In this document: piece by piece, positions 1 through 6,690 of the stretch | Numbering within the stretch: the stretch's first letter is position 1 | Layout: each line of letters begins with the position of its first letter | DNA from: a virus | IMG/VR virus record: IMGVR_UViG_3300035670_001465 | Location: 1 to 20,463 of that record | Reading direction: 5' to 3' (one strand) | DNA: 20,463 bases | Made by a program: the position numbers and the translations under genes | Notes under the pieces: model-generated | What the model saw: the letters and a program-made list of their open reading frames with translations, nothing else | Told to the model about the DNA's origin: nothing | Databases searched by the model: none

Positions 1-418
1 CCCAGACTTCTTGTATCCTTTTGTCATTAATCTCAATAGAATTCTGTCGGTTAGACTTGTCTTGTAGCCTTGCTTCTCTAAGAACAAATGCGAGTTCTTT
101 AGTTGGGTCAGCATATCGTTGGCTAAATTCTTGGAAGCTAAAGGATCTATGTCTGAGGATCTGTCTTGCAATGTCTCTGGTGGTAGTGATTTCAAGGCAG
201 AGGTTGACCATCTCGAAAGGCGACCAGTGCTTATGTTCAATGAGGTACTCCAGTAGTTTGTCTGCGGTTCTGCTGTTGAATTGATTGGTTGGATTCGAGA
301 CACGAGCGCAGTACGCAACCAATTCCTTAATCGTTTGGGGATGTCCTGTATAAACGCCATCGTCATCTACAAATGCTCCTGTGTTTACGTTTGTATACGA
401 AATCAATTTAACTTTCAT
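1..418 (-). CDS. thyX: Flavin-dependent thymidylate synthase ThyX (partial, C-terminus off the left edge)
   Basis: ThyX makes dTMP from dUMP with methylene-tetrahydrofolate and reduced FAD, so it would supply thymidine for phage DNA synthesis. Reading leftward from ATG at 418, 139 codons stay open to the window edge. Residues 89-99 read RHRSFSFQEFS, the ThyX signature RHR-X7-S, and EHKHWSPFEM at 61-70 matches the conserved His-x-Ser-Pro-x-Glu segment before it. The start has a good site, AAGGA eight bases upstream, and overlaps the end of the glycosyltransferase gene by 11 nt, so the two are probably translationally coupled in the leftward operon. The usual length is about 210-250 residues, so roughly the last 40% lies outside the window. 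The family call rests on the exact signature and is firm. Confidence 0.95.
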   Translation of the reverse strand, partial: MKVKLISYTNVNTGAFVDDDGVYTGHPQTIKELVAYCARVSNPTNQFNSRTADKLLEYLIEHKHWSPFEMVNLCLEITTTRDIARQILRHRSFSFQEFSQRYADPTKELAFVLREARLQDKSNRQNSIEINDKRIQEVW

Positions 419-1394
419 CGATAGGTTCCTTATAAAACTGCGGAATAACATACACCTTATTAATGTTCTTAGCCTTCTCAAAGTCTATGGTTCTTGCCTC
501 ATAATCAATACCACAGAACAATGCAAAATCAGCCAGTGTTCTTACTTTACCTAACCCATATGCCCCTAGATCCTTACCGTGATAGAGCATATCTGCCATG
601 CGTTGATCTGCTTGCTTAGCAAACTCCCACCATGGCACAGTACGTTGTTCATTCTCTCCATCAGTCCAGTGCCTAGCCTCTGTCTCCCTTCCATAGTAGT
701 GATAGAGGGGCACGTAAGGTGGGTGTATAAGATCCCAGCCATGTGTCCATGCCCTTACTGCAAGTGTCTGTTCTTCACCTAAGAAATATAAGTTAGGATC
801 ATAGGGAACCTCACGAGCAAACTGACTGAAGCTAAATATAAAACCTCCTGCTACATGGTGTGCAAGTATGTTGTCTTTAATGCTATGGAATGCGGAAGCA
901 AACTCAATAGCAGGTGTGTTATCTTTAAGTGTGACACCTTCCTTGGGGAAGATATGAATAAGGTCACTAGATTGTGCTACAGATACAGGTTGCTTATCCT
1001 TAAATTCAAAGGCACGAGGGTAGGAAGTGTACACACGCTTAAGATTCTTAACGACAGGTGCATGTAGCATACGAATGCAAAAGTCATCCCATCCTTGCTC
1101 AAACCACGTATGAGAATCTATCTGCATGAAGTATCTTTCATCTGCCAATAGCGTTTGTGTCACTGCTCTAGCCCAACATGCACCCCTAGCATCCATAGTA
1201 TGAATGTGGACATACTTTATCTGCTTGTGAAAGGGTAGCTTATTTAATCGTACATGCTGTGGGTACGGCGATTGATCAAAGATACCAAAGACTAATTCAT
1301 CTTTGTGTGTAGCTTTATCGTAAGCATCTTTCACCGTAAACCATAGCAAAGGATCATTATAGCTGGCAATACTAATGAACAGTTTATTATTCAC
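408..1394 (-). CDS. GlcNAc-transferase-family glycosyltransferase (GT-A type)
   Basis: A 328-residue protein resembling the Pfam 'GlcNAc' glycosyltransferase family (Skp1 GlcNAc-transferase-like). Visible landmarks are a first beta strand LFISIASYNDP at residues 5-15, DARGACWAR at 68-76, DSH at 93-95 in the position of the metal-binding DxD-like motif, GEEQ at 206-209 and WTHGWD at 216-221. These follow the family's order. It probably transfers a sugar from a nucleotide donor; the acceptor could be host surface sugar, a phage protein or modified DNA, and the sequence does not say which. The start is a GTG at 1394 with no strong Shine-Dalgarno; the next in-frame ATG (residue 67) would remove conserved sequence. 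It sits 8 nt after the preceding gene and overlaps thyX by 11 nt, in a leftward operon. Family assignment is fairly sure, substrate unknown. Confidence 0.85.
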   Translation of the reverse strand: MNNKLFISIASYNDPLLWFTVKDAYDKATHKDELVFGIFDQSPYPQHVRLNKLPFHKQIKYVHIHTMDARGACWARAVTQTLLADERYFMQIDSHTWFEQGWDDFCIRMLHAPVVKNLKRVYTSYPRAFEFKDKQPVSVAQSSDLIHIFPKEGVTLKDNTPAIEFASAFHSIKDNILAHHVAGGFIFSFSQFAREVPYDPNLYFLGEEQTLAVRAWTHGWDLIHPPYVPLYHYYGRETEARHWTDGENEQRTVPWWEFAKQADQRMADMLYHGKDLGAYGLGKVRTLADFALFCGIDYEARTIDFEKAKNINKVYVIPQFYKEPIDES

Positions 1395-1402
1395 AATAAA
1401 AG

Positions 1403-1912
1403 CTAGTCAGTGAAAGTATCAAGCTTCTGTTTCTGTGCCTGGGAAAGCATAGCGTACTTCTCCTTCCTACGTGTAACTTCCTTGACTACAATGTCATCGG
1501 GTTCAATGCCTACCTTCTCCACAAATGCAGGTGTCTGTGGGTTAGTCTCCTCAACCCTGTAGACATGCCCCTTTGTGTAGTCCTCTAGGATCACACCCAT
1601 TTCCATCAGTTCGTCATACCGATAGTTATGATAGGGCAGTGTCTCATTGAGTGATGAAGCGTAGTAGCAGAGCATGGTACGGTATGTTAGTTCAGGTGTT
1701 TGTGTATCAGCCACCTTAAATGTAGCTACACCATACTTACCACCACGCTCAGCTACTTCATCTTCAGCCAATGCCATAGCCTTGTCTTGATCATCGCCCA
1801 TGTAGACTACGTACCAGTGATTATTGGTCTGTCCATAACGGTATGCAATCGTTAGGTAATTACTCTTGATCTTCGGCACTTGCTTGTCTGGGGACATATT
1901 GATCTGGGACAT
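1403..1912 (-). CDS. Hypothetical phage protein, 169 aa
   Basis: I do not recognise this family. The frame is open from a start at 1945, but I place the start at ATG 1912 (MSQINMSPDK) because AAGGAA lies eight bases before it; a further ATG at 1897 has no comparable site. The protein is soluble-looking and mixed-charge, with a segment NHWYVVYMGDDQDKAMALAE that could be a small alpha/beta fold and an acidic then basic C-terminal half. No signal peptide or membrane segment is visible. It overlaps the end of the upstream gene by 53 nt and is followed 8 nt later by the glycosyltransferase gene, so it belongs to the same leftward transcript. Confidence 0.75.
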   Translation of the reverse strand: MSQINMSPDKQVPKIKSNYLTIAYRYGQTNNHWYVVYMGDDQDKAMALAEDEVAERGGKYGVATFKVADTQTPELTYRTMLCYYASSLNETLPYHNYRYDELMEMGVILEDYTKGHVYRVEETNPQTPAFVEKVGIEPDDIVVKEVTRRKEKYAMLSQAQKQKLDTFTD

Positions 1913-2255
1913 AGATAGAATTCCTTGTTTCGTAAATACCACCAAAGGCAGTTGCTCTAACTCGTAGTACAGTGGAAGTTCTCACGATACCTTCACCATA
2001 CTTGGGGTGATCTAATGCATAGACAGATATATGATCATCATCTTCCCACTGTGAAGATCCCTGTCTGTATCTCACAATGTTTTTGCTGTCCTTGTGTGTA
2101 GCAGTCCATTGATATTCTCTGTCCATCTTGATTGCGTTATTGATTGCTTCTTTCAATGCCCAGGAAAGTAAGGTAGATGTCTCCTCACTTGTCATGTCTA
2201 GGGTAAGGGTAGCACTGCCATCCTCGTGCTCTACGATACTAGCTACTTCAGCCAT
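1860..2255 (-). CDS. Hypothetical phage protein, 131 aa
   Basis: Unrecognised protein of 131 residues. The N-terminal part (EDGSATLTLDMTSEETSTLLSWALKEA, approximately residues 11-37) predicts a strand followed by an amphipathic helix; the remainder is rich in strands and polar residues, ending acidic (ASAEDQE). The start at ATG 2255 is well supported by AGGAG upstream, and its ATG overlaps the stop of the upstream gene as TAATG, which implies translational coupling. The last 53 nt overlap the next gene in another frame. No catalytic motif is visible. Confidence 0.8.
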   Translation of the reverse strand: MAEVASIVEHEDGSATLTLDMTSEETSTLLSWALKEAINNAIKMDREYQWTATHKDSKNIVRYRQGSSQWEDDDHISVYALDHPKYGEGIVRTSTVLRVRATAFGGIYETRNSIYVPDQYVPRQASAEDQE

Positions 2256-2512
2256 TAATTTTCTCCTGTATTTAATACAACTCTACTGAATGTCTTACCA
2301 TCCTTGTTTCGTGAGTAACAAAAGTAATCACCACGATCATTTAGCTCACGCACCAAATGTCCATCTGTAGACTTACATAAATTACGTGCTACACGTTCGG
2401 ACACATTCTTATTGTCAGCTTCAATTAAGAAAAAGACAATGAGACAGATACATGAGGCAACTAATATTACCTGCATGGATGAGAATATAAAATCAAACAT
2501 CCTGCTTAACAT
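2255..2512 (-). CDS. Small inner-membrane protein, 85 aa, one N-terminal membrane helix
   Basis: The protein has a single hydrophobic stretch at about residues 7-29 (IFSSMQVILVASCICLIVFF) followed by a charged soluble domain of about 55 residues with two cysteines (C46 and C65). It is probably a membrane-anchored protein, with the hydrophobic segment too long and lacking a clear cleavage site for a secreted form. The start at ATG 2512 has AAGGAG seven bases upstream. The gene overlaps the 49-residue gene before it by 20 nt and the 131-residue gene after it by one base. Function unknown; phage membrane proteins of this size often serve in host takeover or superinfection exclusion, but nothing here proves that. 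Confidence 0.75.
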   Translation of the reverse strand: MLSRMFDFIFSSMQVILVASCICLIVFFLIEADNKNVSERVARNLCKSTDGHLVRELNDRGDYFCYSRNKDGKTFSRVVLNTGEN

Positions 2513-2642
2513 CTTCGATCTCCTTTTGAATAAGTTTGTCTTGCAACTGCTTACGCTTATCCTTCAGTACACGAAGACGGTACTTAGGTGTACGTAAGTC
2601 CTTTGCTACTGGGTTACGGCTACGCCTATGTACCTTCTTCAT
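2493..2642 (-). CDS. Small conserved basic phage protein, 49 aa
   Basis: A 49-residue, strongly basic protein beginning MKKVHRRSRNPVAKDLRTPK and continuing KYRLRVLKDKRK. The segment RNPVAKDLRTPKYR is one I recognise as recurring in small proteins of many tailed phages, where it remains unnamed. AGGAG lies seven bases before ATG 2642. The protein probably binds nucleic acid or an acidic partner, judging only from its charge. Its end overlaps the next gene by 20 nt. It starts 11 nt after the DUF932 gene ends. Confidence 0.8.
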   Translation of the reverse strand: MKKVHRRSRNPVAKDLRTPKYRLRVLKDKRKQLQDKLIQKEIEDVKQDV

Positions 2643-2652
2643 ATCTACACTC

Positions 2653-3522
2653 CTATGCAGCTAGTAATTGGGGCATGAACCTAGTCTGGAACTCTTCACC
2701 ACGAATCACAGACTCGATATCCTGCTCGATACGGATACGCTTGGTAGCTACCTCAGCAGTACGTGATTCCACGTGAGTGCTGATGTGGGTAAGCGTGTTG
2801 TACAAGTGGTACGTGTTCTCACCCAGGATGTTGTAGCTATCATGGATACCTACGATACGCTCAAGCCACTTCTTGTTTACCTTAGTCGAAGTCTTGGTCT
2901 GATAGGTAGCTACGTTACGCTCAAGGAAATCGATAGCATCATCCCTATCTACCCTGACACCCTGCATCAAGCGCATGATCTGTGCATCTTTCAGCAGTTG
3001 GTCAGGGAACTTGGAAGCAATCTTACCTACGGTATCTGGATCACTGTAGGTAGTGTGCTTCTGTACAATGCCAACTGCCTCACGTGGTGCAATCATACCG
3101 TTCAGGCAAGCTAGACGATAGATCATAGCCCTGATCTGCCTACGGATAGACTGATCGTGTGAGTCACGAAAGCTCATAGTCATCTTTGCAGGTTCACCAA
3201 GCACTTGTTCGTACTGGTAACGCTTCAATATGATCTGTGCATCCATAGCTGCACCTTCCTTGATGACATTGAATTTGACCTCGGCTTCAGATGTATCTAA
3301 GCCTGAGTGCAACAAGCCTTCACGGAAACTATCCCATACCTTGCTGAAGTTCTGGGGATTGTGAATGGACTTACCGTTACCAATCACAGTGTCTGTGTTA
3401 GGATTGACTACCCAGTACTGGTTACGGATAGCTACACCGTTACGGATCTGAGGCTCACGTACCGGATCGAAGTCCAGGATCTGGGGAAGTGCTGGGAGTA
3501 CGGTATCGAGTATTGCGTTCAT
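2653..3522 (-). CDS. DUF932 family phage/plasmid-like protein, 289 aa
   Basis: Matches the DUF932 (phage/plasmid-related TIGR03299-type) pattern: an N-terminal strand-rich region with NPNTDTVIGN, then EGAAMDAQIILKRYQYEQ near residues 90-107, MSFRDSHDQSIRRQIRAMIYR near 115-136 and the hallmark LACLNGM at about 137-143. The family is common in phages and plasmids near recombination or single-strand annealing genes; its biochemical role is not established. Start at ATG 3522 is preceded by AAGGAAC and the stop of the upstream gene lies two bases away (TAGCATG). It is one of the longest genes of the leftward arm. Family assignment is fairly sure. Confidence 0.85.
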   Translation of the reverse strand: MNAILDTVLPALPQILDFDPVREPQIRNGVAIRNQYWVVNPNTDTVIGNGKSIHNPQNFSKVWDSFREGLLHSGLDTSEAEVKFNVIKEGAAMDAQIILKRYQYEQVLGEPAKMTMSFRDSHDQSIRRQIRAMIYRLACLNGMIAPREAVGIVQKHTTYSDPDTVGKIASKFPDQLLKDAQIMRLMQGVRVDRDDAIDFLERNVATYQTKTSTKVNKKWLERIVGIHDSYNILGENTYHLYNTLTHISTHVESRTAEVATKRIRIEQDIESVIRGEEFQTRFMPQLLAA

Positions 3523-3523
3523 G

Positions 3524-3976
3524 CTAGTTCCTTACAGGTTGAGTAAATAAATGGTGTGAGGCTACGAATGGTTGTAAATGGATGCGTTTTTGGTAAATCT
3601 GGTACGGATAAATGCTGTTTACTTCAATGGGTATATGGTACTTGTCACATAAATGTTGCAGGAAGTCAAATGGTGGCTTGTTAATGGACTCAAACGATAG
3701 CCACAATGCCTCACCTTCATGTAGTGGTATAGGTGATTCTTGCATGTACCAGCGAGTGATTGTCTTGGTAGGACAGTCAATCACTGGGTTCCAAGCTAGC
3801 AGTTTGAAGGGTTCATAGGTTTGGAATGCCTCCATGATGGGTTGATAGGTGATTGGGCTAGCCTGGAATACAACATTGCTATGTACCCAATCATGTTCCT
3901 TGACATCACAAGCACCCCCATACTTGGTATAGCTACGGGCATGAGGGTGATTGTCAATTACGATTTCGGTGACCAA
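3524..3976 (-). CDS. Hypothetical phage protein, 150 aa, TTG start
   Basis: Unrecognised 150-residue protein, soluble-looking and aromatic-rich (many Trp, Tyr and His), with CDVKEHDWVHSNVVFQ near residues 23-38. No membrane segment. The only start consistent with the reading frame is TTG at 3976, which has a strong AAAGGAG at 3987-3993 ten bases upstream; the first in-frame ATG is at about codon 48. It overlaps the end of the preceding small gene by 19 nt and ends two bases before the DUF932 start, consistent with one transcript. Confidence 0.7.
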   Translation of the reverse strand: MVTEIVIDNHPHARSYTKYGGACDVKEHDWVHSNVVFQASPITYQPIMEAFQTYEPFKLLAWNPVIDCPTKTITRWYMQESPIPLHEGEALWLSFESINKPPFDFLQHLCDKYHIPIEVNSIYPYQIYQKRIHLQPFVASHHLFTQPVRN

Positions 3977-4161
3977 GTTCGGTAGACTCCTTTAACGGGT
4001 GTGAATCTGTGCCAGTACAGTGAAAGTTTACCCATGTGTATTGCATTGAAGTCCGTAGTGGGATCGGCTATGAGAACAGAAAATCCTCTGCTCTTCTTCG
4101 CTCTCTTACGGATAATGATGGGTAGACCGAGGAACTTAGTGCGCTTTTCATAGTATCGCAT
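3958..4161 (-). CDS. Hypothetical small basic protein, 67 aa (frame overlaps another)
   Basis: Open frame with ATG at 4161 (MRYYEKRTKFLGLPIIIRK) and GGAG ten bases upstream; a GTG at 4191 is an alternative directly after an in-frame stop. The protein is basic with a run KRAKKS in the middle and ends TWSPKS. It overlaps the following TTG-started gene by 19 nt and the frame at 4068-4292 by 94 nt. The amino acid composition looks natural, and I favour this frame over the overlapping one in the shared part. Function unknown. Confidence 0.5.
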   Translation of the reverse strand: MRYYEKRTKFLGLPIIIRKRAKKSRGFSVLIADPTTDFNAIHMGKLSLYWHRFTPVKGVYRTWSPKS

Positions 4162-4292
4162 GGTGTTACATCTCCAGGGTTGATTGTCCACTTACGTTGC
4201 TGCCCATGTCCACTGCGTTTGATTTGCAATGGACTGAGGGAATTGTACCTACAATAATTTACAGCGTCAAGGTATCGGGAATACGTTACCAT
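4068..4292 (-). CDS. Hypothetical small protein, 74 aa (overlapping frame)
   Basis: Open frame whose ATG at 4292 overlaps the stop of the preceding gene, with GGAG eleven bases upstream. Without it, 4162-4285 would be the only gap of more than 100 nt between genes in this tightly packed arm before 5533, which is the main argument for it. The N-terminal part (YLDAVNYCRYNSLSPLQIKR) looks like real protein; the C-terminal 31 residues overlap another frame and are Ser/Arg-rich, which looks less natural. A frameshift joining its first part to the 3958-4161 frame is possible. Confidence 0.4.
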   Translation of the reverse strand: MVTYSRYLDAVNYCRYNSLSPLQIKRSGHGQQRKWTINPGDVTPCDTMKSALSSSVYPSLSVRERRRAEDFLFS

Positions 4293-4729
4293 GATGACTG
4301 ATACTCCAAGTAAAAATCAGGGTTATGCCTGAGAAAATCTAGCACAGTGCCAAGCTTGTCATGCGTCATCTTCAGTGCTTCAAAGTAATAGTCATCGTAC
4401 TCTGTACCACCGAAAAAGAACCCACCTTGTGTGGGTAGTAGATCATCTGCCATTTCGGGTGAATCGAGCACATCAAGTATTGTCTTACGCAGTGCTTTGA
4501 TGTGGTCCGTACTGACATCATAAGATCCACAGTCATCCTTACCCCCTTGTACGTTATCCACAAACCACTGATGAATAGCGTTAGCCTTACGCCAGTATGC
4601 AACTTCCACAGACAGTGTTGCAGCAGCAATCTGCATACCCTTGGGCAGCTTCAGTGGTGCGGTTAGATCTGCTACCTGTGCATTGCGGTAGTGGGATGTT
4701 TTAGCGTTGAGGTACATATCGAGGCCCAT
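4286..4729 (-). CDS. Conserved phage/bacterial hypothetical protein, 147 aa
   Basis: Begins MGLDMYLNAKTSHYRN and contains VAYWRKANAIHQWFVDNVQ near residues 43-61, DDCGSYDVS near 65-73 and a Gly/Phe-rich GGFFFGGTEYDDYYFEAL near 101-118. I recall this combination in an unnamed family found in many phages and bacterial genomes; no reaction is known to me. Start at ATG 4729 has GGAG eight bases upstream. It begins 3 nt after the upstream gene ends. No membrane segment or metal-binding cluster is visible beyond the acidic DDC and EYDD patches. Confidence 0.8.
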   Translation of the reverse strand: MGLDMYLNAKTSHYRNAQVADLTAPLKLPKGMQIAAATLSVEVAYWRKANAIHQWFVDNVQGGKDDCGSYDVSTDHIKALRKTILDVLDSPEMADDLLPTQGGFFFGGTEYDDYYFEALKMTHDKLGTVLDFLRHNPDFYLEYQSSW

Positions 4730-4732
4730 GAT

Positions 4733-4921
4733 TTAGACTCCTTCGGTTACAGTGATAGTGGGTATGCTCACGATTGCATTGATCACGTGCTGATAGCATG
4801 GGGTATCTAGCCCTACCTTCTGTACGTGTGCCTTTGCTTGCTCCTCAGTGTCAAAGCGTAGCATCCATACGTTGCCATTGCCATTGATGCGGTACGAGAG
4901 TAGGTAGCCTTCGATCTGCAT
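4733..4921 (-). CDS. Hypothetical small protein, 62 aa
   Basis: Unrecognised small protein, MQIEGYLLSYRINGNGNVW onward, with a strand-helix look (FDTEEQAKAHVQKVGLD as an amphipathic helix). Two ATGs lie close together. The one at 4927 is only two bases after GGAG, while the one at 4921 is eight bases after it, so I take 4921. The stop of the upstream gene overlaps the first ATG (TAATG), so translation is probably coupled by re-initiation. Confidence 0.65.
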   Translation of the reverse strand: MQIEGYLLSYRINGNGNVWMLRFDTEEQAKAHVQKVGLDTPCYQHVINAIVSIPTITVTEGV

Positions 4922-4926
4922 GGTCA

Positions 4927-5151
4927 TTACTCCAGGTTAAGAGACATAAGCTTGTCGAACGGTACACTGTGTGTTGTACCCAGTGCATGGTCATGTACTT
5001 GGAACTCATACCCCAGTGCATGGATGTGCTTCACAGTCTTACGGGTGAGTGTCTGAGTACCTGCAATGTTACTAAATAGGTGTGACCTGTGGCAGTACGG
5101 GACAATGCGTACCTTGCCATATGCGTGTTTCATGCTTACTGTAACTTCCAT
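4927..5151 (-). CDS. Hypothetical small protein, 74 aa
   Basis: Unrecognised His-rich small protein (about nine His in 74 residues), with no evident zinc-binding spacing. Two adjacent ATGs exist at 5154 and 5151; AAGGGG is three and six bases upstream respectively, so 5151 is the better start. The stop of the gene before overlaps here (TGA within ATGATG), a coupled junction. Nothing else identifies a function. Confidence 0.6.
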   Translation of the reverse strand: MEVTVSMKHAYGKVRIVPYCHRSHLFSNIAGTQTLTRKTVKHIHALGYEFQVHDHALGTTHSVPFDKLMSLNLE

Positions 5152-5375
5152 CATCTGCCCCTTACGATTTTGTATTGCCTAGAAAAATCATGCCTGTTTA
5201 GATTGGTTAAATGCTCTCGCCATGTATCAGCTAATTCATTATCCGTGTACTGCGAAAATCCCCCCATTGCCATGAATGCAATGATGGCTTCCTGTGTATC
5301 GGGATGCATCGCCATATACTCTAATTCATACTTAGTAAGATCAAGTAAAGCTTGTTTTCGTGTCAGTAGGATCAT
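5151..5375 (-). CDS. Hypothetical small protein, 74 aa
   Basis: Unrecognised, mostly helical small protein with an acidic middle and a basic end (KIVRGR). ATG at 5375 overlaps the stop of the 31-residue membrane protein as ATGA, a classical coupled start, so translation probably depends on the upstream microprotein. It overlaps the next gene at its stop. Confidence 0.65.
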   Translation of the reverse strand: MILLTRKQALLDLTKYELEYMAMHPDTQEAIIAFMAMGGFSQYTDNELADTWREHLTNLNRHDFSRQYKIVRGR

Positions 5376-5467
5376 AAGACAATGATGCCAGTTAAAAGCA
5401 TCAATCCAAGTGCCACAGATACAACAACCATAAAACCCCCTACAATCGATTCAGTGTCTATGTGCAT
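5372..5467 (-). CDS. Membrane microprotein, 31 aa
   Basis: A 31-codon frame starting at ATG 5467: MHIDTESIV followed by a hydrophobic segment of about 22 residues (GGFMVVVSVALGLMLLTGII) to the C-terminus. AGGGG lies six to seven bases before the start, and the stop overlaps the next gene's ATG as ATGA, two features that argue for a real gene despite its size. It would be a single-span membrane peptide with a short acidic N-terminus. Function unknown. Confidence 0.6.
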   Translation of the reverse strand: MHIDTESIVGGFMVVVSVALGLMLLTGIIVL

Positions 5468-5500
5468 GGTATACCCCTATAAATTATTGAAAGTGTCACC

Positions 5501-5520
5501 AAGGGGCTATTAGACCCCTT
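5501..5520. terminator. Short hairpin between two leftward genes
   Basis: AAGGGG at 5501-5506 pairs perfectly with CCCCTT at 5515-5520 across an eight-base loop. It lies 12 nt after the end of the 230-residue gene and before the 31-residue gene. No T-run follows on either strand, so it is not a standard intrinsic terminator; it may be an RNA-processing or partial attenuation hairpin. Confidence 0.3.
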
Positions 5521-5532
5521 AGAATTGATTTA

Positions 5533-6225
5533 TTAACGTACTACAAAGCCATTGTCGTTATGCTTAGCCTTGCCCTTAGCCTTTAAGCCTACGATAACAC
5601 CCTGTGACTCAAGGAAGCGGGCATCTTGGGCATCCCCATCGATAACCTTGCGCCCCATGAACGTCAAAGGAAACTCACCGGCAAATACCACTGCCATACG
5701 TGCCTCTGCCTTGAGTGCATGCTTGATCTGGTTTTTGTACGAAGGCTTGCCAGAGTATGAGAAAGTTAGATCGTAGGGCATGTCAGCTAGTCGATCTGCC
5801 CTTTTGGTGTAGTCGTAGAATTGGACCATGGGGAAAGCTTTCATAAGGTTTTCGTAAACAATGCCATCAACGGTTACAGGTATCGTTTCCCATGCCACAT
5901 CCGACAGCACGTTCATACGGCAGGCAAGGGTAACCTTACGCTTTGCTGCCCTACGTACATAAGCTTGCATTTCCTTGACTACTTGGGCCATGAAAGCATC
6001 AGGGTTAGACATGAAATAGTCGGTTTTGGCTTGCCTTGCCAGTGCCACAGATGTCATCTGCCCCCTACCTGCAGACTTCAGGCAATCGTCCATGCATCCT
6101 GCAGCCTTAGCCCCTGGGCATAGTGTGTAGTTGGGCATCATGGATAAGCCTATGAACATGTACTCGGTCTGTGCCTTGTTGGTCTTGGCAAGCTTGGCGT
6201 TGCTGTCATGGGTAAGTAGTTGCAT
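5533..6225 (-). CDS. Conserved phage protein with N-terminal Cys cluster, 230 aa (GP88/DUF7227-like)
   Basis: First gene of the leftward arm. The segment TLCPGAKAAGCMDDCLKSAG (residues 34-53) gives cysteines at 36, 44 and 48; a fourth, C102, sits in LACRMNVLSDVAWE. This pattern recalls a widespread phage family (mycobacteriophage gene-88-like, or DUF7227 in recent databases), from memory and not checked. The cysteines could hold zinc or an iron-sulfur cluster. The rest is alpha/beta, with FYDYTKRADRL near 136-146. GGAG sits seven bases upstream of ATG 6225. Its position directly after the control region suggests strong early expression. Role unknown. Confidence 0.75.
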   Translation of the reverse strand: MQLLTHDSNAKLAKTNKAQTEYMFIGLSMMPNYTLCPGAKAAGCMDDCLKSAGRGQMTSVALARQAKTDYFMSNPDAFMAQVVKEMQAYVRRAAKRKVTLACRMNVLSDVAWETIPVTVDGIVYENLMKAFPMVQFYDYTKRADRLADMPYDLTFSYSGKPSYKNQIKHALKAEARMAVVFAGEFPLTFMGRKVIDGDAQDARFLESQGVIVGLKAKGKAKHNDNGFVVR

Positions 6226-6374
6226 GGTTACACTCCGGTTAGTTAGTTGCGATGTGTTGCACTGTACACTGGTTTACGGTGATTTGTAGCCACAATTTAG
6301 CTTTAGCCGACGAACGGCAGCTAATCCAGGATAAACGGTCAATATGTGCCGCTCATGTCTGACGAACGAACATT

Positions 6375-6442
6375 GTGAGTGTTGCATGTGAGTGTTGCAA
6401 TGTGGGTGTTGCATGTGGGTGTTGCAATGTGGGTGTTGCAAT
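6375..6442. repeat. Five tandem 13/14-bp repeats
   Basis: Units GTGAGTGTTGCAT, GTGAGTGTTGCAAT, GTGGGTGTTGCAT, GTGGGTGTTGCAAT and GTGGGTGTTGCAAT run head to tail from 6375 to 6442. Lengths alternate 13 and 14, so the first four form two 27-bp doublets, suggesting duplication of a doublet. They lie in what would be the untranslated leader of the leftward transcript. Confidence 0.9.
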
Positions 6443-6555
6443 GCTTGCATTGTTTAGGTTTTTTAGTGTGGACATTTGCTGTGGGGGGATGGGGTGTTTT
6501 ATTGGATGTGGGGGTAGATGTGTGATGTATAGGATGCATCGCCTTGCTACCCTCG

Positions 6556-6570
6556 TTTCACATTGTGAAA
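6556..6570. promoter_or_regulatory. Perfect palindrome TTTCACA-T-TGTGAAA
   Basis: Seven-base arms around a single central base, 30 bp from the second palindrome at 6600-6624. It is the shape expected of a dimeric repressor operator, and lies just inside the putative leftward transcript. Protein unknown. Confidence 0.5.
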
Positions 6571-6599
6571 TCTACCCTTTTGTGACCCTAAAAATACGA

Positions 6600-6624
6600 T
6601 TTAACTGACAGTATATCAGTTAAA
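6600..6624 (-). promoter_or_regulatory. Leftward extended -10 promoter inside a 9-bp inverted repeat
   Basis: TTTAACTGA (6600-6608) and TCAGTTAAA (6616-6624) are perfect inverted arms around seven bases. On the minus strand the centre reads TGATATACT, an extended -10 (TGnTATAAT-like; TATACT at 6610-6615), so a bound dimer would cover the promoter. No good -35 is visible. The predicted leader to the first gene at 6225 would be about 375 nt. Confidence 0.45.
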
Positions 6625-6690
6625 CACTCTATCTAAGTCATTGATTTTAAAGCATTTACATGCTGCGTATATAGTGCTTTATTGGGCTAT

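Noticed and set aside
21-284. Plus-strand open frame of 87 codons at the left edge
   Set aside because: It is antisense to thyX, whose conserved signature lies on the minus strand.
5501-5520. Intrinsic terminator after the 230-residue gene
   Set aside because: The stem has no T-run on either strand; kept only as a low-confidence hairpin.
6339-6539. Minus-strand 66-codon frame with repeated C-N-T-H units, zinc-finger-like at first sight
   Set aside because: The Cys/His pattern is simply the translation of the 13/14-bp tandem repeats; no Shine-Dalgarno and low-complexity His/Thr/Pro composition.
6375-6608. Plus-strand 77-codon Cys-rich frame over the same repeats
   Set aside because: Same repeat artefact, and it reads through the palindromes of the control region.
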